NCBI GenBank assembly: GCA_902702965.1
Contig: CACRXP010000016.1
Span: 2,478,526-2,542,525 of the forward strand
Length of the DNA stretch: 64,000 bases
Reading direction: 5' to 3'
Source: Spirometra erinaceieuropaei
Lineage: Eukaryota; Platyhelminthes; Cestoda; Diphyllobothriidea; Diphyllobothriidae
The notes beneath the pieces were generated by a model, which did no database searches, was not told the origin of the DNA, and saw nothing but the letters and a program-made list of their open reading frames with translations. The stretch's first letter is position 1. Every line of letters begins with the position of its first letter. This document shows, piece by piece, positions 12,666 to 25,379 of the stretch. Position numbers and translations under genes: made by a program.

Positions 12666-13145
12666 TCATCGAGCGACGGCGCAAGACTGGAGGTGACTGC
12701 GCAGGGCTCTGTACGGCGGCGTCAGATCGATAAATCGATTAGCCGAGTTCTCACCCGAGGCCCAGGCTTCAATCAATTCTTTGCCTGTTTTGTATACGGC
12801 GTGGACGACTATTTTGGTGGCTGCGAAGTTGGACTCGCGACCCATTTCGTAGGTGTGGGCGGCTACTTGTGACAATGCGTCGCCTCGTCGCACAGCCAGC
12901 ATATTTTCGTGTATGCGCGATCCGAGCATGCGTCCAGTTTGTCTTGCGTAGTACCAAGGACAATTTTGACAAGGAATGCGATAAACTACTCCAGATTGCG
13001 CTTAAGGCTTCAACCGGTCTTTGATTTTTATGAGCCCATTGCGCATGGTGGTTTTGGGGCGGTATGTAATTCTAATACCTAGCTCCGCAGCAATGCGGTC
13101 AGTCGCTTCTGAAACGCCCTTGTTGAATGGCAGAAAATGCTTTGC
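12666..13145 (-). pseudogene. PLE-B GIY-YIG endonuclease C-terminus
   Basis: C-terminal part of a Penelope-like retrotransposon polyprotein, minus strand. In one frame it reads HFLPFNKGVSEATDRIA, then ITYRPKTTMRN, an in-frame TAA at 13002-13004, then GVVYRIPCQNCPWYYARQTG and SRIHENMLAVRRGDA. This is the linker after the RT followed by the GIY-YIG nuclease: VVY replaces GIY, YAR stands where YIG is expected, the two Cys form the PLE-type CxxC, and the conserved Arg and His-Glu region follow. The stop at 12666-12668 is followed by a pLTR-like tail. Sequence differs clearly from PLE-A (CQNCPWYY versus CSCGQ), so this is a separate lineage. The upstream frame stops at 13146-13148; the RT is lost or unrecognisable. 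Confidence 0.8.
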
Positions 13146-13148
13146 TTA

Positions 13149-15104
13149 CCCAAACCAGCCCAGTACGTAAGCACAAATATGTGTCTTCGCGACGGTGCAG
13201 CGGTACACGACGTGGAAGCCCGAACAGGATCTCGGCATGCTGATGACGAACTCCTAAAACCCATCTGCTCATTGTTCGAAAGTAGCAAAAGTGCAATGTC
13301 CGTGCTGTACGCCATCAAGAAAGCATTTATGGATTTTGACGGAGGTCCATTCTTCGAGATCATTGGAACATCGGAGCATAGTCAATGAGCGAGGATCTCT
13401 TACAAGCACTGCTCACCGTGAAGGGATTGGATTGCAGCCTGGTATTTGACGAATTTTTGAATTTATTACTACGACCAAACTCCGATTTCATCCAGTAAAC
13501 TGCACACCTATCCGGCAAAAATGACTGTGCGGAAGTTCATCATCATCATCATCGTCATCATCATCATCACCGTCAGCAGCAGCAGCAGCATCATCATCGG
13601 GGAGCAGAAACAGAGGGATGCGCACATGCGCATGGAGCACTGGGTACACAGAGACAGTCTACCGAATAGGCATGGGCACTTACTTGAACAAATTTTCATC
13701 TATGTTTCATCACCTGGAATTCTTTGTCATGCCACCCGCTCTCCTCCGTTACAGTATGAACGATCTCGGTCCGTCGGGTGGTTGCCTGTACGTGACTTCT
13801 GCGATCCCCTTTGAGGTTGTTTCCACCAAAAAGCCAAATGGGGTCGGTGTGCGTCCGTTCCCGATTTGCAGCAACAGAGAATGTCAGAAAACGTCGACCT
13901 AATGAGCTTCGATTCGATGAAGTGCTTTTTACTCACTTGATGGATCCCGTCTGTGAATTAACCGCACCTTATGAGTGTATGGCTTTGTATTTCTTGTCTC
14001 AAATGCTACTCAGAATTATGACTGGCTGATCGGGAACACAATAAGCTGGAAACGGTTTTTGTGTCAGTCTGCCGACGCCTTTGACAATACACCCTCGGAT
14101 AATAAATTATGGTAGTTAGCGCATTAGTCTATTCTGCCGATTGGATCTATCCATTTATATTCATATGGTCGTCGATTATGTATCCATGGACAAGGTTCAT
14201 CCTCTTCATTTAGATGTGATGTCAGTAATAGTCTTTCTCAAAAATTTAGGCATCATTCTGTGTTGATATTCCCTGGTTCGTGAGTATATCAAGTCCAGTT
14301 CATCTAAGACAGCTAAGGCAAACGACCATTTGGACTTATGACCAGGGGTTGTATATATCAAAACGCCGTTCAGTTGGAAAACAGTTCAGGTTGAGGGGCC
14401 AGTATGGGAGTAAAAAGATAGAAAAACGTGCACTGAAGGAGGGGGAGGTTTCAACAGAGGTTCCGGCAGACCTAGACAGAACCAGTGGTCAATTGTTACC
14501 CTCATGAACCTAACACAGTTTAGCCGGATGACTGTTCGAGAAGACAGAGGGCAGTACGTGAGGTGTGAGAGGCCACGGTGGCAGGGTGGGAGGTGACCGA
14601 ATATGGAGTCTTAGAATGAAAACAAAACAGCGGCTCGTACCGCCGACATCTCTACTTTTAGCTTCGTCTTCTGTTCACAATGAAAGCCTGAGTACGCTGG
14701 GGGAACGCCCTCATGTATTCCCGCAACGGCAAGAACTGTGAATTTGTCTCCCTAGATTCTGCTGTTTGTCCATTTTAAGGAATTGTTTTGTTTTCAGTTT
14801 TTCCAAATTTAAGTGTTTTTCGTTAGGGTGAAACAGCATGCTAACGTCTTTTTTAAATATTTCCCGCCCTAAACTGCAGGCGGTTAGGGTTTTACGAAGG
14901 CGCATGCCTACGATTGCTCACTGGGATGCCAACGCCTGTTGTCTGAAATGGGCAATTAGTCAAATTCGGGCACATCGAAGAGGTCACCGTATGCAAAACA
15001 TTGCTAATTAAACTTTACTAACTTTAAGAGCAAACTACAAGCTGGATGGCAGTTTTATTTCGCTTTGTTTACAGGATGTTGCAGGAGAATTTACCTGGTC
15101 GGGA
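13149..15104. other. No gene recognised; contains a triplet microsatellite
   Basis: Overlapping frames on both strands around 13.1-13.4 and 13.6-13.95 kb carry no recognisable domain. The part next to 13149 may still be PLE-B derived. Otherwise unassigned. Confidence 0.3.
13537..13598. repeat. ATC/AGC trinucleotide microsatellite
   Basis: Runs of TCA/CATC units followed by CAGCAG units and again CATCATC. Both strands are open through it simply because of the triplet periodicity. Confidence 0.9.
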
Positions 15105-15893
15105 TACAGTAGGTGGGTTAAATCATGAAATGTCAACCGAAATTCTGAAATGCGTTTTCGTTTCGAAAAGAATAATTAAGTAGAGTTGAAGATCTAATGA
15201 TCAAACTGCACAATTCTATAATAATTCAGTTGTCGCAGGATGCCGACTTTCGAACGAACATTTTTCCGGCAGCAGGAAAAGCTATACTCTGTAAAACGTG
15301 ACTACTTCAATAGAATACATTTTCCCAATGATTTTCGATGTCTTTAAAAGGTTCAATCATATTTCTTGGAAAATATGCAGAAAAATATTCATTAGTTTAG
15401 TCATCCGGTAGAAAATTATGTCGTCTTCCAATTTTATACTCGGAAGATATGTCTAAGTCCGTTTTAAAGAAGTTTTCTAATTCTCGAATGAACGGCCATT
15501 TTATGGTATTAAGAAAAACCACAGCCAGAAACGTTTTAAAATCGAGGAAAACCTTCTTGCGAGTATAAAATTGAAAGACGGCATAATTTTCTACCGAATG
15601 AGTAAAAGAATGAATATTGTTATTTATGCTTTTCATGGGATATAAGTAAATTTTGAAGGGCATCGAAAATCAATGAGAAAATGCATGCTATTTAAGTAGT
15701 CGCGTTTTACAAAGTGCAGCTTTTGCATTTTGCCGGAAAAAGACGTTTTCGAAAGCCGGCATCCTGAGGTAACTGAATTATTATATAACTAGAGTGTTTG
15801 ATGATTACTTCTCCAACTCTAATTAATCTTTTCGAAACAAAAATGCATTTCAGAATTCCGGTTGACATCTCATGAGTTAGCCCACCTACTGTA
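15105..15893. mobile_element. Fold-back element, complete short copy (789 bp)
   Basis: Starts TACAGTAGGTGGGTTAA at 15105 and ends GTTAGCCCACCTACTGTA at 15893. The two halves are imperfect reverse complements around a centre near 15500; compare CGGTAGAAAATTATGTCGTC (about 15410) with GACGGCATAATTTTCTACCG (about 15580). It lacks the central block found in the ~1-kb copies, so it is a shorter palindrome. No coding capacity. Confidence 0.85.
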
Positions 15894-17589
15894 GTTTCGA
15901 AACTTCGATTAGCTTTTAGAGACGATACTGGCCAGACGTTAATGTAGGGGTAGAAACTTCTAACCAGGAAATATGGATAGAAATTCTGCAGTGAGCTTGA
16001 TTTGCTGGCAGGTATCCGGTAGAGGCTAGCGTTGAAGACATGAATCTCCCCAGTTTTGAGCAGTAAAATACGGGATAATTTACTCCCAAATATGCATATC
16101 ATTTATATGCCGACTTTTGGTCTGCGATTATAAACCCTAGTTTAAACTGATTCACTCCACGTTAGCAGTTGCTTTCTAAGGAAACTGACGAGAAACAATT
16201 TCGAAACTGGAGTGTCTACCTGAAAGCCCACGGGTCCACAGATGAGCCAGGCAGCGATAGAATATCGGCGAAACACGCGTTTTTGGGCATTTATCTAATG
16301 CCCATACTGCTAATATAGTATCTTCCAACAATAAAACAATTAATCTCATTCGACTTACTATCTGGATTTACATTCGAACCCAGCATTGCGTGGAAGCAAC
16401 AGATAAGGGTCATTAGCGTAAAAGGAGTTGCGGCATTTATTAAATGCAGTTGCGACGCCAGTGCATGACTGCCACGGTAAGCGCCTACTGCATCAATTAC
16501 AAGCGGCTTTACTTGGTGCGATAATGGCTTGATGATCACCATCTGAGGCGGTAATTGCTGAGTATGCATCACACGTGTTGGTCATCGGCGTGATAAGTGC
16601 TCCACGGTTCAGCTCACGGACAGTGAAACTGAAGTGGTGTTCTTCTTCGCACTCCCAGCATAGCAAATTATGCTGCTCGGTCTAAGTGTCAGCATTGATT
16701 GAAGAGGGGGTTAATTGCGTTTTTTGATGGGCTGGGGGCAGAGGGATGGATAATCATGAGTCTAAAAGCTGGGTTGAACTGTGACTTCAAATGGCGAGGC
16801 GAATGGATTTAATTGTCCAAGCGATGGTGTCTCCTTTTCCTCAACAAACGAGCATCTCTATTGTGACTCACAGCAATCGCAACTGGCACACTGTTATATC
16901 CGAACAAGCCGTGAACTTCTATTGGCCAAATATCTCTCAAAACGGTTTTAATGGCTTAAAGCGGAAAAATTCCTGAAAGAATTCGAATTCAGTAGACAGA
17001 AAGTATGATGGAATTTTAGGATGTTCCCGAGGTGGACTATAAATATTGCACAATATAACTGCAAATTGAAGTCCAGCAAGCAGCAGGACCACGTGGCCAA
17101 CCTCAGCTTGCCCTGATAAATATCAGCCCTTTGACATACACAACCCCTCTTCATAAATTATGCTTTAAGGCTATCATTTTTATTGGTAAGTCTGCGTGCA
17201 TTCATCTTTTCTGCGGAAATTCAAATTTCTGTGTCTTCCTCATTCGTTGTTTTTGTTATGCCGCAGTTGATAAGTCGACGCGAAATCTGTTGATTCCTAT
17301 AAGTCTTGTTGTGTATGCCTGTTCCAAATTCATAAGCGGGAAGTATTGCATCAAAATTATGGCTCGTTTCTGAATCCAAGTGGCTGGGAGCACTTTATGA
17401 TGGCCGACTTAGGTACACAGGCTGAAATGCTGCTGGGACGGAATCATGGTGCCAAACAAATATTGACATGCTGGATTTCGGTCGAGCCTCTTTTCAGTTC
17501 TCTCAACGAACTCTTCGCATTCACTTTATATTATCTGCGCGGCCGACATCAGTTTTGCAGGGTTGCTTAGTTTAACTGAAACAGCTGGA
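15894..17589. other. No gene recognised; R3 fragment near 16240-16330
   Basis: The stretch TATCGGCGAAACACGCG ... GGGCATT near 16260-16295 is an R3 repeat fragment. The rest shows short frames only. Confidence 0.3.
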
Positions 17590-17690
17590 AAAGGTGAACA
17601 TTTTAAAGGAGACTTGCTACGGTGACAAATATTATGAATGTTCCTCATTGATTTTCGATGCTCTTATAAGTCCAAAAACATTACATGGAA
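17462..17690 (+). repeat. Direct repeat, copy 1
   Basis: TGACATGCTGGATTTCGGTC ... GCGGCCGACATCAG ... CTCATTGATTTTCGATGC is repeated in the same orientation at 18546-18775 with frequent point differences. The last 80 bases belong to the fold-back inner arm, so this may be an alternative left end of that family. Confidence 0.65.
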
Positions 17691-18330
17691 AACAGGCAGA
17701 AAAATGTTGCTTTTTAATTTTCTCGTAAATTACCTACGAAGTTGGAGTAGATCAGTTTTCAAGGTCAATTGGCTCAGACCGAGGATTTTACGTATGAATA
17801 TTTGTGTCAAAGTCCACCAACCACAGCGCGTAACCGCGTAATATTTATTGACTGCCTCCAAGCACCTAGTAGCATACTTTAGGATAAGACGATACCATAT
17901 TAATGGCACAGGTAGTAGTTAAAAGCGCATACACGCGTATTTCGCCAATATTTTGCCACAGCTGGGAGGGGTCCAGCTCGTCAGTGGGTCCCCCAGCATT
18001 CCCCGTGCGTTTTCGAGTAGATACTCCAATTTAAAAATGCCACTGTTTAATTTCCTCACAAATTATCTAAGAAGTTGGGGTAGATCAGTTTATTCAAGGT
18101 CAAAAGGACCAGACCAAGAATTTTATAAATGAATATTTGAGCCAAATGTGTTTACTAAAAAACACATGGAGAATGCTGGGGGACCCACTGACGAGCCGAG
18201 ACCCTCGCAGCTGCGCCATGCAGCGGCCGAATATCGGCAAAACACGTCTGTATGGGCTTTGGGCTAGTACCTGTGCTATTAGTATGGTATCACCTTTCCC
18301 TAAGGCACAAAAATATTTATTCTCATAGTC
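17690..18330. repeat. R3 repeat cluster with inverted copies
   Basis: A block AAGTTGGAGTAGATCAGTTT ... CAGACCGAGGATTTTACG (17735-17800) recurs directly at 18070-18125. The block TTTCGCCAATATTTTGCC ... GTCAGTGGGTCCCCCAGCAT (17938-18000) recurs inverted at 18170-18250. Related copies lie at 16.25, 23.0-23.28, 26.44-26.76 and 26.79-26.87 kb. No protein. The nature of the family (SINE, LTR or DNA element) is undecided. Confidence 0.6.
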
Positions 18331-18545
18331 ATCTGGATAAACATCACGCCTTCTTTGAATTTCATATTGAAACTAGGATATAATTCGGTTAAGAAATTTA
18401 TGATTATGGGATTTTCTGAAATGGTAAAATTCCCGTTTAAAAAATATTGTGTATTAGCATTTACCAGTGTTGTCTGCAAAGTTTACAATATAGCTCAGAT
18501 TCACTGCGTAACTTTATGGATACCATATGGTCTTTTTTAAATAAA

Positions 18546-18775
18546 TACTGACATGCTGGGTTTCTGTTGGGTTTCCTCTGAGCTCTCTTAACGAACTCTC
18601 CACATTTATTTTACATTACCTAAGCGGCCGACATCAACTCTGCAGGGTTGATTATTTTATCTGGAACAGCTGGACAACGGTAAACACTTCAAAAACAACT
18701 TGTTATAGTGACCACTGGTGTGAATGTTTCTCACTGATTTTCGATGCCCTTATAAACTCAAATATGCCTGGAAGA
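18546..18775 (+). repeat. Direct repeat, copy 2
   Basis: Second copy of the 17462-17690 segment. It runs on directly into the left inner arm of the fold-back element that ends near 19400. Confidence 0.65.
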
Positions 18776-19400
18776 AAATTTCACCCACATAAACTTCTAC
18801 ACTTAAAATAAGGGTAGAATATAGTTTTAAACAATTTTAATTATGGGATTTCCTAACACCGTGCAATGCCCGTATATTAAATATCGTGCATCAGCATTTA
18901 CTAATGTTGCTTGTAATGTACACAACATGGCCTAAATCCAACGCAATATTTTTTGAATCTTATATGGTTTCCTCTTTAAACGTATAATGAATGAATTTCC
19001 GTATACGGAAACATACAGATCGTAGTTTAGAAACCCTGAATGCTAGTGTAGCTTCAGGTCTTGGTTCTAAAAATTACAACTTTCTTTCAAGTATAAAATT
19101 CAAAAACCAAAGTTTCTTCCAAATGAGTTTAATAATAAATATTTATGGATATTTCTTCTATGAAATATACTCGAATTTATAGGGGCATCGAAAATTAGTG
19201 AGAAAAATGCATATTAAGTAAGTTGTCATTATTTGCGGAGTGACATTTTTGCAAGCGGCCGAAAAAAATTTGTTCAAAAACCGGCACCCCGAAGTAACAG
19301 AAATATCTTGGGATGACGCTGCTCGGTAATGAATATAACAAGACTACTTAAGTACGTTTTTCGAGCCAAAAACGCATTTGGCCAACATTAAATGTGTCAG
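18660..19400. mobile_element. Fold-back element, diverged or partial copy
   Basis: The left arm (CTGATTTTCGATGCCCTTAT at 18730) mirrors the right arm (GGGGCATCGAAAATTAGTG at 19180), and TACTTAAGTACGTTTTTCGAG with GCCAACATTAAATG near 19350-19395 is an eroded right terminus. The normal left terminus is replaced by the direct repeat above. Confidence 0.6.
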
Positions 19401-20329
19401 CACAATTAATTTACCCTTGGCATGAAAAGTGGTAGATCCTGCTTTTGACCTTTGGAAAACAAATGAGCTATCACTGCCTAAGAAAAAGATGTCACGGCAA
19501 TCCGTAGGATTTAAATCCTGTCTGCATAAGCTGGTCAATTGCTGGATGAAGGCACTCCTTTCATACTGGTAATTAGGTGCGTCATCGACTACGTTTCATC
19601 GTCATTGTGCGGCTCATCGGTCGTGCGCAGCAATGGAGTGTGTCTAAGCGACTATGGATTTAAGTAGTGTGGCCTCTGACTACAATTAAATTAACCCGAT
19701 TGTCGTCCACCTTCGTCCGCGTACTTCACAGCCTGGACTCCTTTGTAAGTTAGTTCCGGTACGTTTCAGAGGGACTTGAACGGGGTATTCTCAAAAACGA
19801 ACGCACCTATAATTTTGGCTTATTTTGTAAACACAGTAAAAGACAGTTTATTCTTACCGAAACAAGACGAAAATTCCTTAAAGTGGTAATTTTCCTTTCG
19901 TATCGACAGTTCCAGACCAGTTTCTTATCGGCAAAACAGCGCGCCTGGATCCGAGTACGGTCAGTAACCGAGATTGCTGTGAGGGGCGTGGACCCAGTGA
20001 TCGCACGGCTTGGAGCGTCGGTCTGTAAAAGCCCCTTTGGGAAGTCGAATCTAGGTCAGTCCTGCTGAACTTTCGAGGTGTGAGAGTCCGGAAGCCTGAG
20101 GAGTATCAGTTACCATCACAAACCGGTGCTCGGACGATACCGTGTGGAGCAGATTCGAGTGTTTTGAGTGGACGATTTCTTGATAACAGAAGGGCGTCTA
20201 CTTGATGTTGGACACTACGCTTCACAAAATAACGGATGATTGCGCCTTGCAGAAGTTACAGCACGCACCACGCGGACTGTAGTAGTCTTCTATTGGAGCT
20301 GAAATCAGCCGGATATTTTTCGTTCCTAG
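19401..20329. other. No gene recognised
   Basis: Somewhat more GC-rich, with a few 60-codon frames but no identifiable motif or shared repeat. Confidence 0.3.
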
Positions 20330-21320
20330 TTCAGCAGGTGGGCTAACTCATGAAATGTCAACCGAAATTTTGAAATGTTTTTCGTTTCGAAAATATTAAT
20401 TAAGTAGGTTTGCAAAACTAATCATCAGGCAGCATAAGTCTATAATAATTCAATTGCCACAGGATTCCGACTTTCGAACGAACTTCCTACCGAGTGCATG
20501 CAAAAACTTTACTCTGTAAAAATGCCTGCTTAACTAGCACACTTTCTCTCATCAATTTTCGACGCCCTTAAAATTTCTATGGCATTTCGTGGAAAACAGA
20601 CATAAAAAATTAAATATCTTGCTCATTCGCTAAAAAACATCTTCATTCAATTGTCATACTGGAGGAAAGGGTCATATTTGGTTTCGAAAACTTTTCGAAT
20701 TCCCGAATAATTTTGAACCCCCTCTGCCTTTACATTTGCATTCAGGATTTCCGAACTACAGGCCGAATATTTTCCGCGTACGGAAAATCATAAATTTATG
20801 TACGGTATTAAAAGGAGACCATATGGAGTTCATAAAATTGAGCATAAGAGTTAACCCATATTGTTGACTTTACAAGCCACATTGGTAAATGCAGAGACAT
20901 GACGCTTTATGAACGGCCATTTCGCGATATGAGAAAGTCTCACAATAAAAAACTTTTTGAAAATCGAATTATCTCCCTCCCTCGAGTATTAAATAGATGA
21001 AGACGTATGTTTCTACTGAATGTGCAAAAGCATAAATAATTTTATGTACGGTTTCCATTAACCATAATTGCACATCTAGGGGTATCAAAATTCAATGAAA
21101 AGAATGCATGCTACATAAGTAGTCATTTTTTAAAGAGTGTAGTTTTTGCATGCAGCCGCAGGGAATTTCATTCGAAAGCCGGTGTCCTGAGGTAACTGCA
21201 TTGTTATAAACTTATGTTGCACAATGATTAGTTTTACAACTCTACTTAATTAATATATTCGAAACAAAAACACATTTCGTAATTTTAGTTGACAGTTCAT
21301 GAGTAAGCGAAGTGTCACGT
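20330..21320. mobile_element. Fold-back element, near complete
   Basis: Left end TTCAGCAGGTGGGCTAACTC with ATGAAATGTCAACCGAAATT following. The right end is CATTTCGTAATTTTAGTTGA then CAGTTCATGAGTAAGC, with eroded terminal bases. Long inverted similarity runs through the whole copy, and the central block (TTCCGCGTACGGAAAATCAT) is present as in the other ~1-kb copies. No coding sequence. Confidence 0.8.
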
Positions 21321-21440
21321 GAAATGCGGCAGAGGTTGCATTGGCGGTCTACGCTACATCATAATTGCTTCGCGCATGCCTTTCCAGTCTCTGAAGACGC
21401 GTGGGCGGAATAACCACAGATCTCGGATAACAAATCCTCG

Positions 21441-22590
21441 GTGTCCTAACGCATAAAATGTCGACCGAAATTCCGGATGTGTTCTGGACTCGAAAAGACT
21501 ACTTAAATGTGGTTATAATACTAGTTTGCGTGCTACCTAATTCCAAAATACGTCAATCAAGACAAATGCTGGCTTTCAATCAATCGTATTTCTGTAAAAA
21601 AGGGCTGTTTAATATGTATGAACTTTTCAAAGTTACTTTCAACGTCCTTAATGATTTAAATATTTTTTTATAGATTAAATGCAGAAAAATACTCTTTGCT
21701 GTGCGTAGCTGCTTAAAAATAATAACTTCAAGTTTTATATCAAAGTAAATATATGTTTTTTGGCCTACATTTTTGGTAGGTTGCTGAAATGTTGCCCTAG
21801 TTCGTCGACCGCTTAGCCCCTTCGTACCTATATTGGTTTCAATAGGCGAACAACATTTGGGACATTTAGGCACCCAGTAGTTTTATGCGCGTACTGCTGT
21901 GTAGTGGAATTACAGCTGTAGAATTGGTAACGGCGTTACGGTCCTAACAGTTCGGCATTGGAGTACCGAGCCGAATTTTCTTTCTGATAAGAAGATTTTT
22001 TAGGCTGTTAAATGTCCATTTAAACAACATCATATCTGTCCACTTATGAAAGCTGCTTATAGAGTTTCAACGTCGTCCACACCCATTGCAAGAGTTTATA
22101 AGCCCTATATGACGTCTTCCTAAAAACGCATAGAAATGTATAATTTTCGTTACACAGATAGTGTGCAGCTTGTAATTTGGAACCAATACATGCAACTATA
22201 ACGGCGTGTGAAGGTAAACAATACTAGGAAATCGAAAAACGTATTTAAAACCAAGAGGCACCCTTTTTGAGCATAGAATTTAAGGGAGGCGTAGTCTTCT
22301 ATTAAATAAAAACAGCACATAATACTTATTGGCGTGTTTTGTATAAGATTTATGTTAATTTATAAGAGCACTAAAATTAAATTGGGAAAGGTCATACCAC
22401 TTGAGTAGCAGTTTATCCAGGTTAGAGTTATTAAAGAGGACTGGAAAGGTACTCGCTTAAAGGCCAGCTCCCTGCCCTTAGTGAAGTATCCCTAATTTAT
22501 GTCGCATAATATTAATCATTACAGCCATAATTAAGTGATTTTTTCGAGTCCAAAACACACTTCGGAATTTATTACTCAACATTTATTCGA
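21441..22590. mobile_element. Fold-back element, old copy
   Basis: The left end keeps AAAATGTCGACCGAAATTCC; the right keeps GATTTTTTCGAGTCCAAAAC and GGAATTTATTACTCAAC. The interior is heavily diverged and carries an unrelated stretch around 21.75-22.0 kb. Confidence 0.5.
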
Positions 22591-24580
22591 TGAACGCAAT
22601 TCGACATGCACTTTCCTACAGCATGCTAGCGTAAAATCCTCCGCATTCGTTGCAGGGGATCATTCACAAAGCAAAAAAAGGCCCACATTAGCCCCTTTTA
22701 TATATAATCAGGGGTCAATCATGCCGAGGAATAAACGGATACGTATTTAGTCCCCATTTGGTCACTTTTTGGAGCCTGGCGCCGGGCAGAATGGTCGATT
22801 ACCATCTTTGCGTGTAGGGTTATTTCCGGCCGAAAGCACTTTTTAGTTACTGCTGCACTCTAATTGCGACAGAATGCAAGCATGGCAAAGGTCGATCCGC
22901 CGTGATAGTCACCTGCACTTTTAATTAAACAACAGGAAATATTATTCCACAGTTTAGTCAGGAAATGCACTTTCTGTGTCTGCTTCTACGTTGTGTGCAG
23001 GATTGCGTTATTGTTACTTTTTAATTTCCTCAGAAATCAAATGCCAACTTTGAGTAAATCTCTTTATATTAAGGAATTTGGACACAGGCCAAAACCCATC
23101 AGCCACAGAGGGTTGACTGCGTTGTATTCATTAACTGTCGACAGACAGTATATTGTAGCGTTGCATAACACCATGCTAACAGCACAGGTACTTGCTAAAA
23201 GCTCGGACATGCGTTTTTCGCCGACATTCTGCAGCCGGTCGATATCTCTAAACGCTCCTTTTATACTTGGACTCTTTTTAGATTAGTGCTACTGATAGAG
23301 GTCTCATAAGCGACCATCAAAGTCAGTCGGGGGATCAAATTCGAGGTCTAGTGACACAGTCTGCCACCCAGACAACGCTACCGCAATAGCAAACGTTCAG
23401 GGGGTGATTGAGAAAGTAGTGTCGGGAGAGGAGAGTTGGAGTCCGTGTGGTCTCTAGAAATCAGGGACAGATGATGACAAATATGAACAAGGCAAAGTCG
23501 ACGAAACTTGCAGACGTCGTGAAATTCCCAGACTTTTTTTCCTCTGCGTACCGTCATTGCATATTAATAAGATACACTGTTTAATTAGCGAGCGACCTTG
23601 AGAGATAACACGTAATAGGGAAATAAGACAGGAGTCTAATTGCGAAGCTCCTAGTGGACAAACGGCTACACGATGAACACATTGGCTGCATTTAGAGTCC
23701 TGTTCGGGCGACGACTGGGCGTCTCCTGCGCCTTGCAGACGCCGCCGTAAGCAGCTGGACCACGTGATCAAGCTCGCATTGCCATGTCAGTGATCGATAA
23801 TAGGCTGAATCCCGTTAAGTCTCCCGTCCTCTCACTATTTTCTCTCTCCCCCCGCACAAATGACTGTTGTCCCGCACGTAGCAGTTTTAATCACGCCCGA
23901 CAGGTTTTCACTGCGATCTGAACTCGCTTGCCTAGATGGCTTCACTTCCGCTTCACCCATCATCATGCGCGCCTGGATATCGGACAAACAGTAAGCGTTT
24001 TGAAGAAGGAGACACGATCGCTGTGACAAGCTCTTGTCCTGGGACTCGTCTTTTCGCTTCTATTTGTAAGCGTTTTCGTTGCCTACCACATTTCTTCCCT
24101 CAAGCTCACTCTCTAATTGAACAGTTTATCTCACCTTACTGATAAGCAATGGCGGTACAGAGTTGTTAAAGGGGTCACGAAATTTCATGAGGCTGTTTCC
24201 GGCAGCCAGTGTGGCCAATCTGGCGTCATTGTTCAAGGGCACGCTGCCTCAAGGTCATCCGCCCTTTGCAGCGAGCGGACCCAGACGCGCTCGCCTGTAG
24301 CCTCTCGACCGACTTTAACTCGGACGCACGTGTGTCCATAGAGTCGCAGCTGTCCCTGCGCCATGCGGGAATTAGTTTTCCGGTTAAGTTCAGAAACGGA
24401 ATTTGCACAGGAGGTGTTGAGAACACGAATTTGTCTGTATGCTTATAACGGCTTCGAGACAAAACAGCTGTCGGTTCTTGAACACACCACCCCCCTCCCT
24501 TTGGGAATGCAGTACAAGCTACTTGAACATCATCCCTTGGCAAATTAACACACCAATCGCACACCACCTCAGATTGCTTC
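22591..24580. other. No gene recognised; R3 copy and PLE-A tail inside
   Basis: Holds an R3 copy at 23000-23280 (ACTTGCTAAAAGCTCGG, TTTTTCGCCGACATTCTGC) and an inverted PLE-A terminal-repeat tail at 23998-24062. The region 24.2-24.7 kb is GC-richer and open on both strands, but no domain could be named. Confidence 0.35.
23998..24062 (-). repeat. PLE-A terminal-repeat tail remnant
   Basis: GAAGAAGGAGACACGATCGC followed by a tail with GGGACTCGTCTTTTCGCTTC; both blocks are known from the left end of the PLE-A copy at 38.2 kb and the fragment at 1.5 kb. Confidence 0.55.
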
Positions 24581-24810
24581 GCAATCATACAAAAGCAGCT
24601 ACCACTATGGTCCCGCGGTCGGTTTGCGCCCCTATACAACTGTATATTCCCGATCGCACCAACAGGACAACGAGTCCGTGGCTCAATTGTCAAAGCGTCG
24701 CTGGATCGGGCCCCAGGTGTTCCTCACCTCCGGATCGGGTGTGACTGGCTGACGAGTGCTTATGGCCGGAAATGGCCGTTTCAGTTTCCCTAGTCTTTGT
24801 TGTAATGGCA
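24580..24810 (+). repeat. R1 tRNA-like (SINE-type) repeat, truncated
   Basis: CCCGATCGCACC, ACAGGACAACGAG, then the tRNA-like head GTCCGTGGCTCAATTG from 24672, followed by the tail GTGTGACTGGCTGACG and AAATGGCCGTTTC. The internal part of the tRNA-like head is deleted. Confidence 0.65.
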
Positions 24811-25379
24811 TCCTGCCCATCATTTAAACTCTTACGCGTAACACCAACTATTCATGCTAGGAGTCCTGTCTGACAAAAATTTAAGTCCCGGTAGAGGGTG
24901 AAGCCTAAGAGTCGCCAACCTTCAAGGTCGTAGCCGCCGTCAACATTGGAGAATACCGCTTCAAAAAGCATACGCCTGCTTTGAGCCATCACCCTAAAAG
25001 CCAATGAGCAGCAAAGGATTGGGAATGGGGATGAATACCGACCTACGGGAAACAAAATCGTCATCAAAAAGTTCGACTTTAATTAGATTGTTAGCAAAAC
25101 AGTTGCATTCGGTGAATGGTGGGGGTTATTTTGCAGATTCGTTGGTACGGGCATTAAGGGAGTTAGAGCAGTGTGGGAGACGGAAGCAGTCCTTATCTGT
25201 GTTATCGCGGATTTGGACGCCAGGAAAAAGCAAAATGACTTAGAGAAATATTTTACAGAAAAGGGCATTTTTTCGGAAAGGGTCTGACAAAGAGTAGATG
25301 GCCACGCAACTTTTTGTAACCACGTTTAATGAAACAGACCACGATTTGTGTATAGATGCACGACGCATATAGATGCACA

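Noticed and set aside
12465..12872. 135-codon plus-strand open frame
   Set aside because: Antisense to the PLE-B GIY-YIG region over its second half, and no domain in the first half.
13508..13814. Ile/Met/Leu-rich frames on both strands
   Set aside because: Produced by the ATC/AGC microsatellite.
24226..24693. 155-codon minus-strand open frame
   Set aside because: Runs into the R1 repeat at its start; no motif, no splice context. The length is expected by chance in GC-richer sequence.
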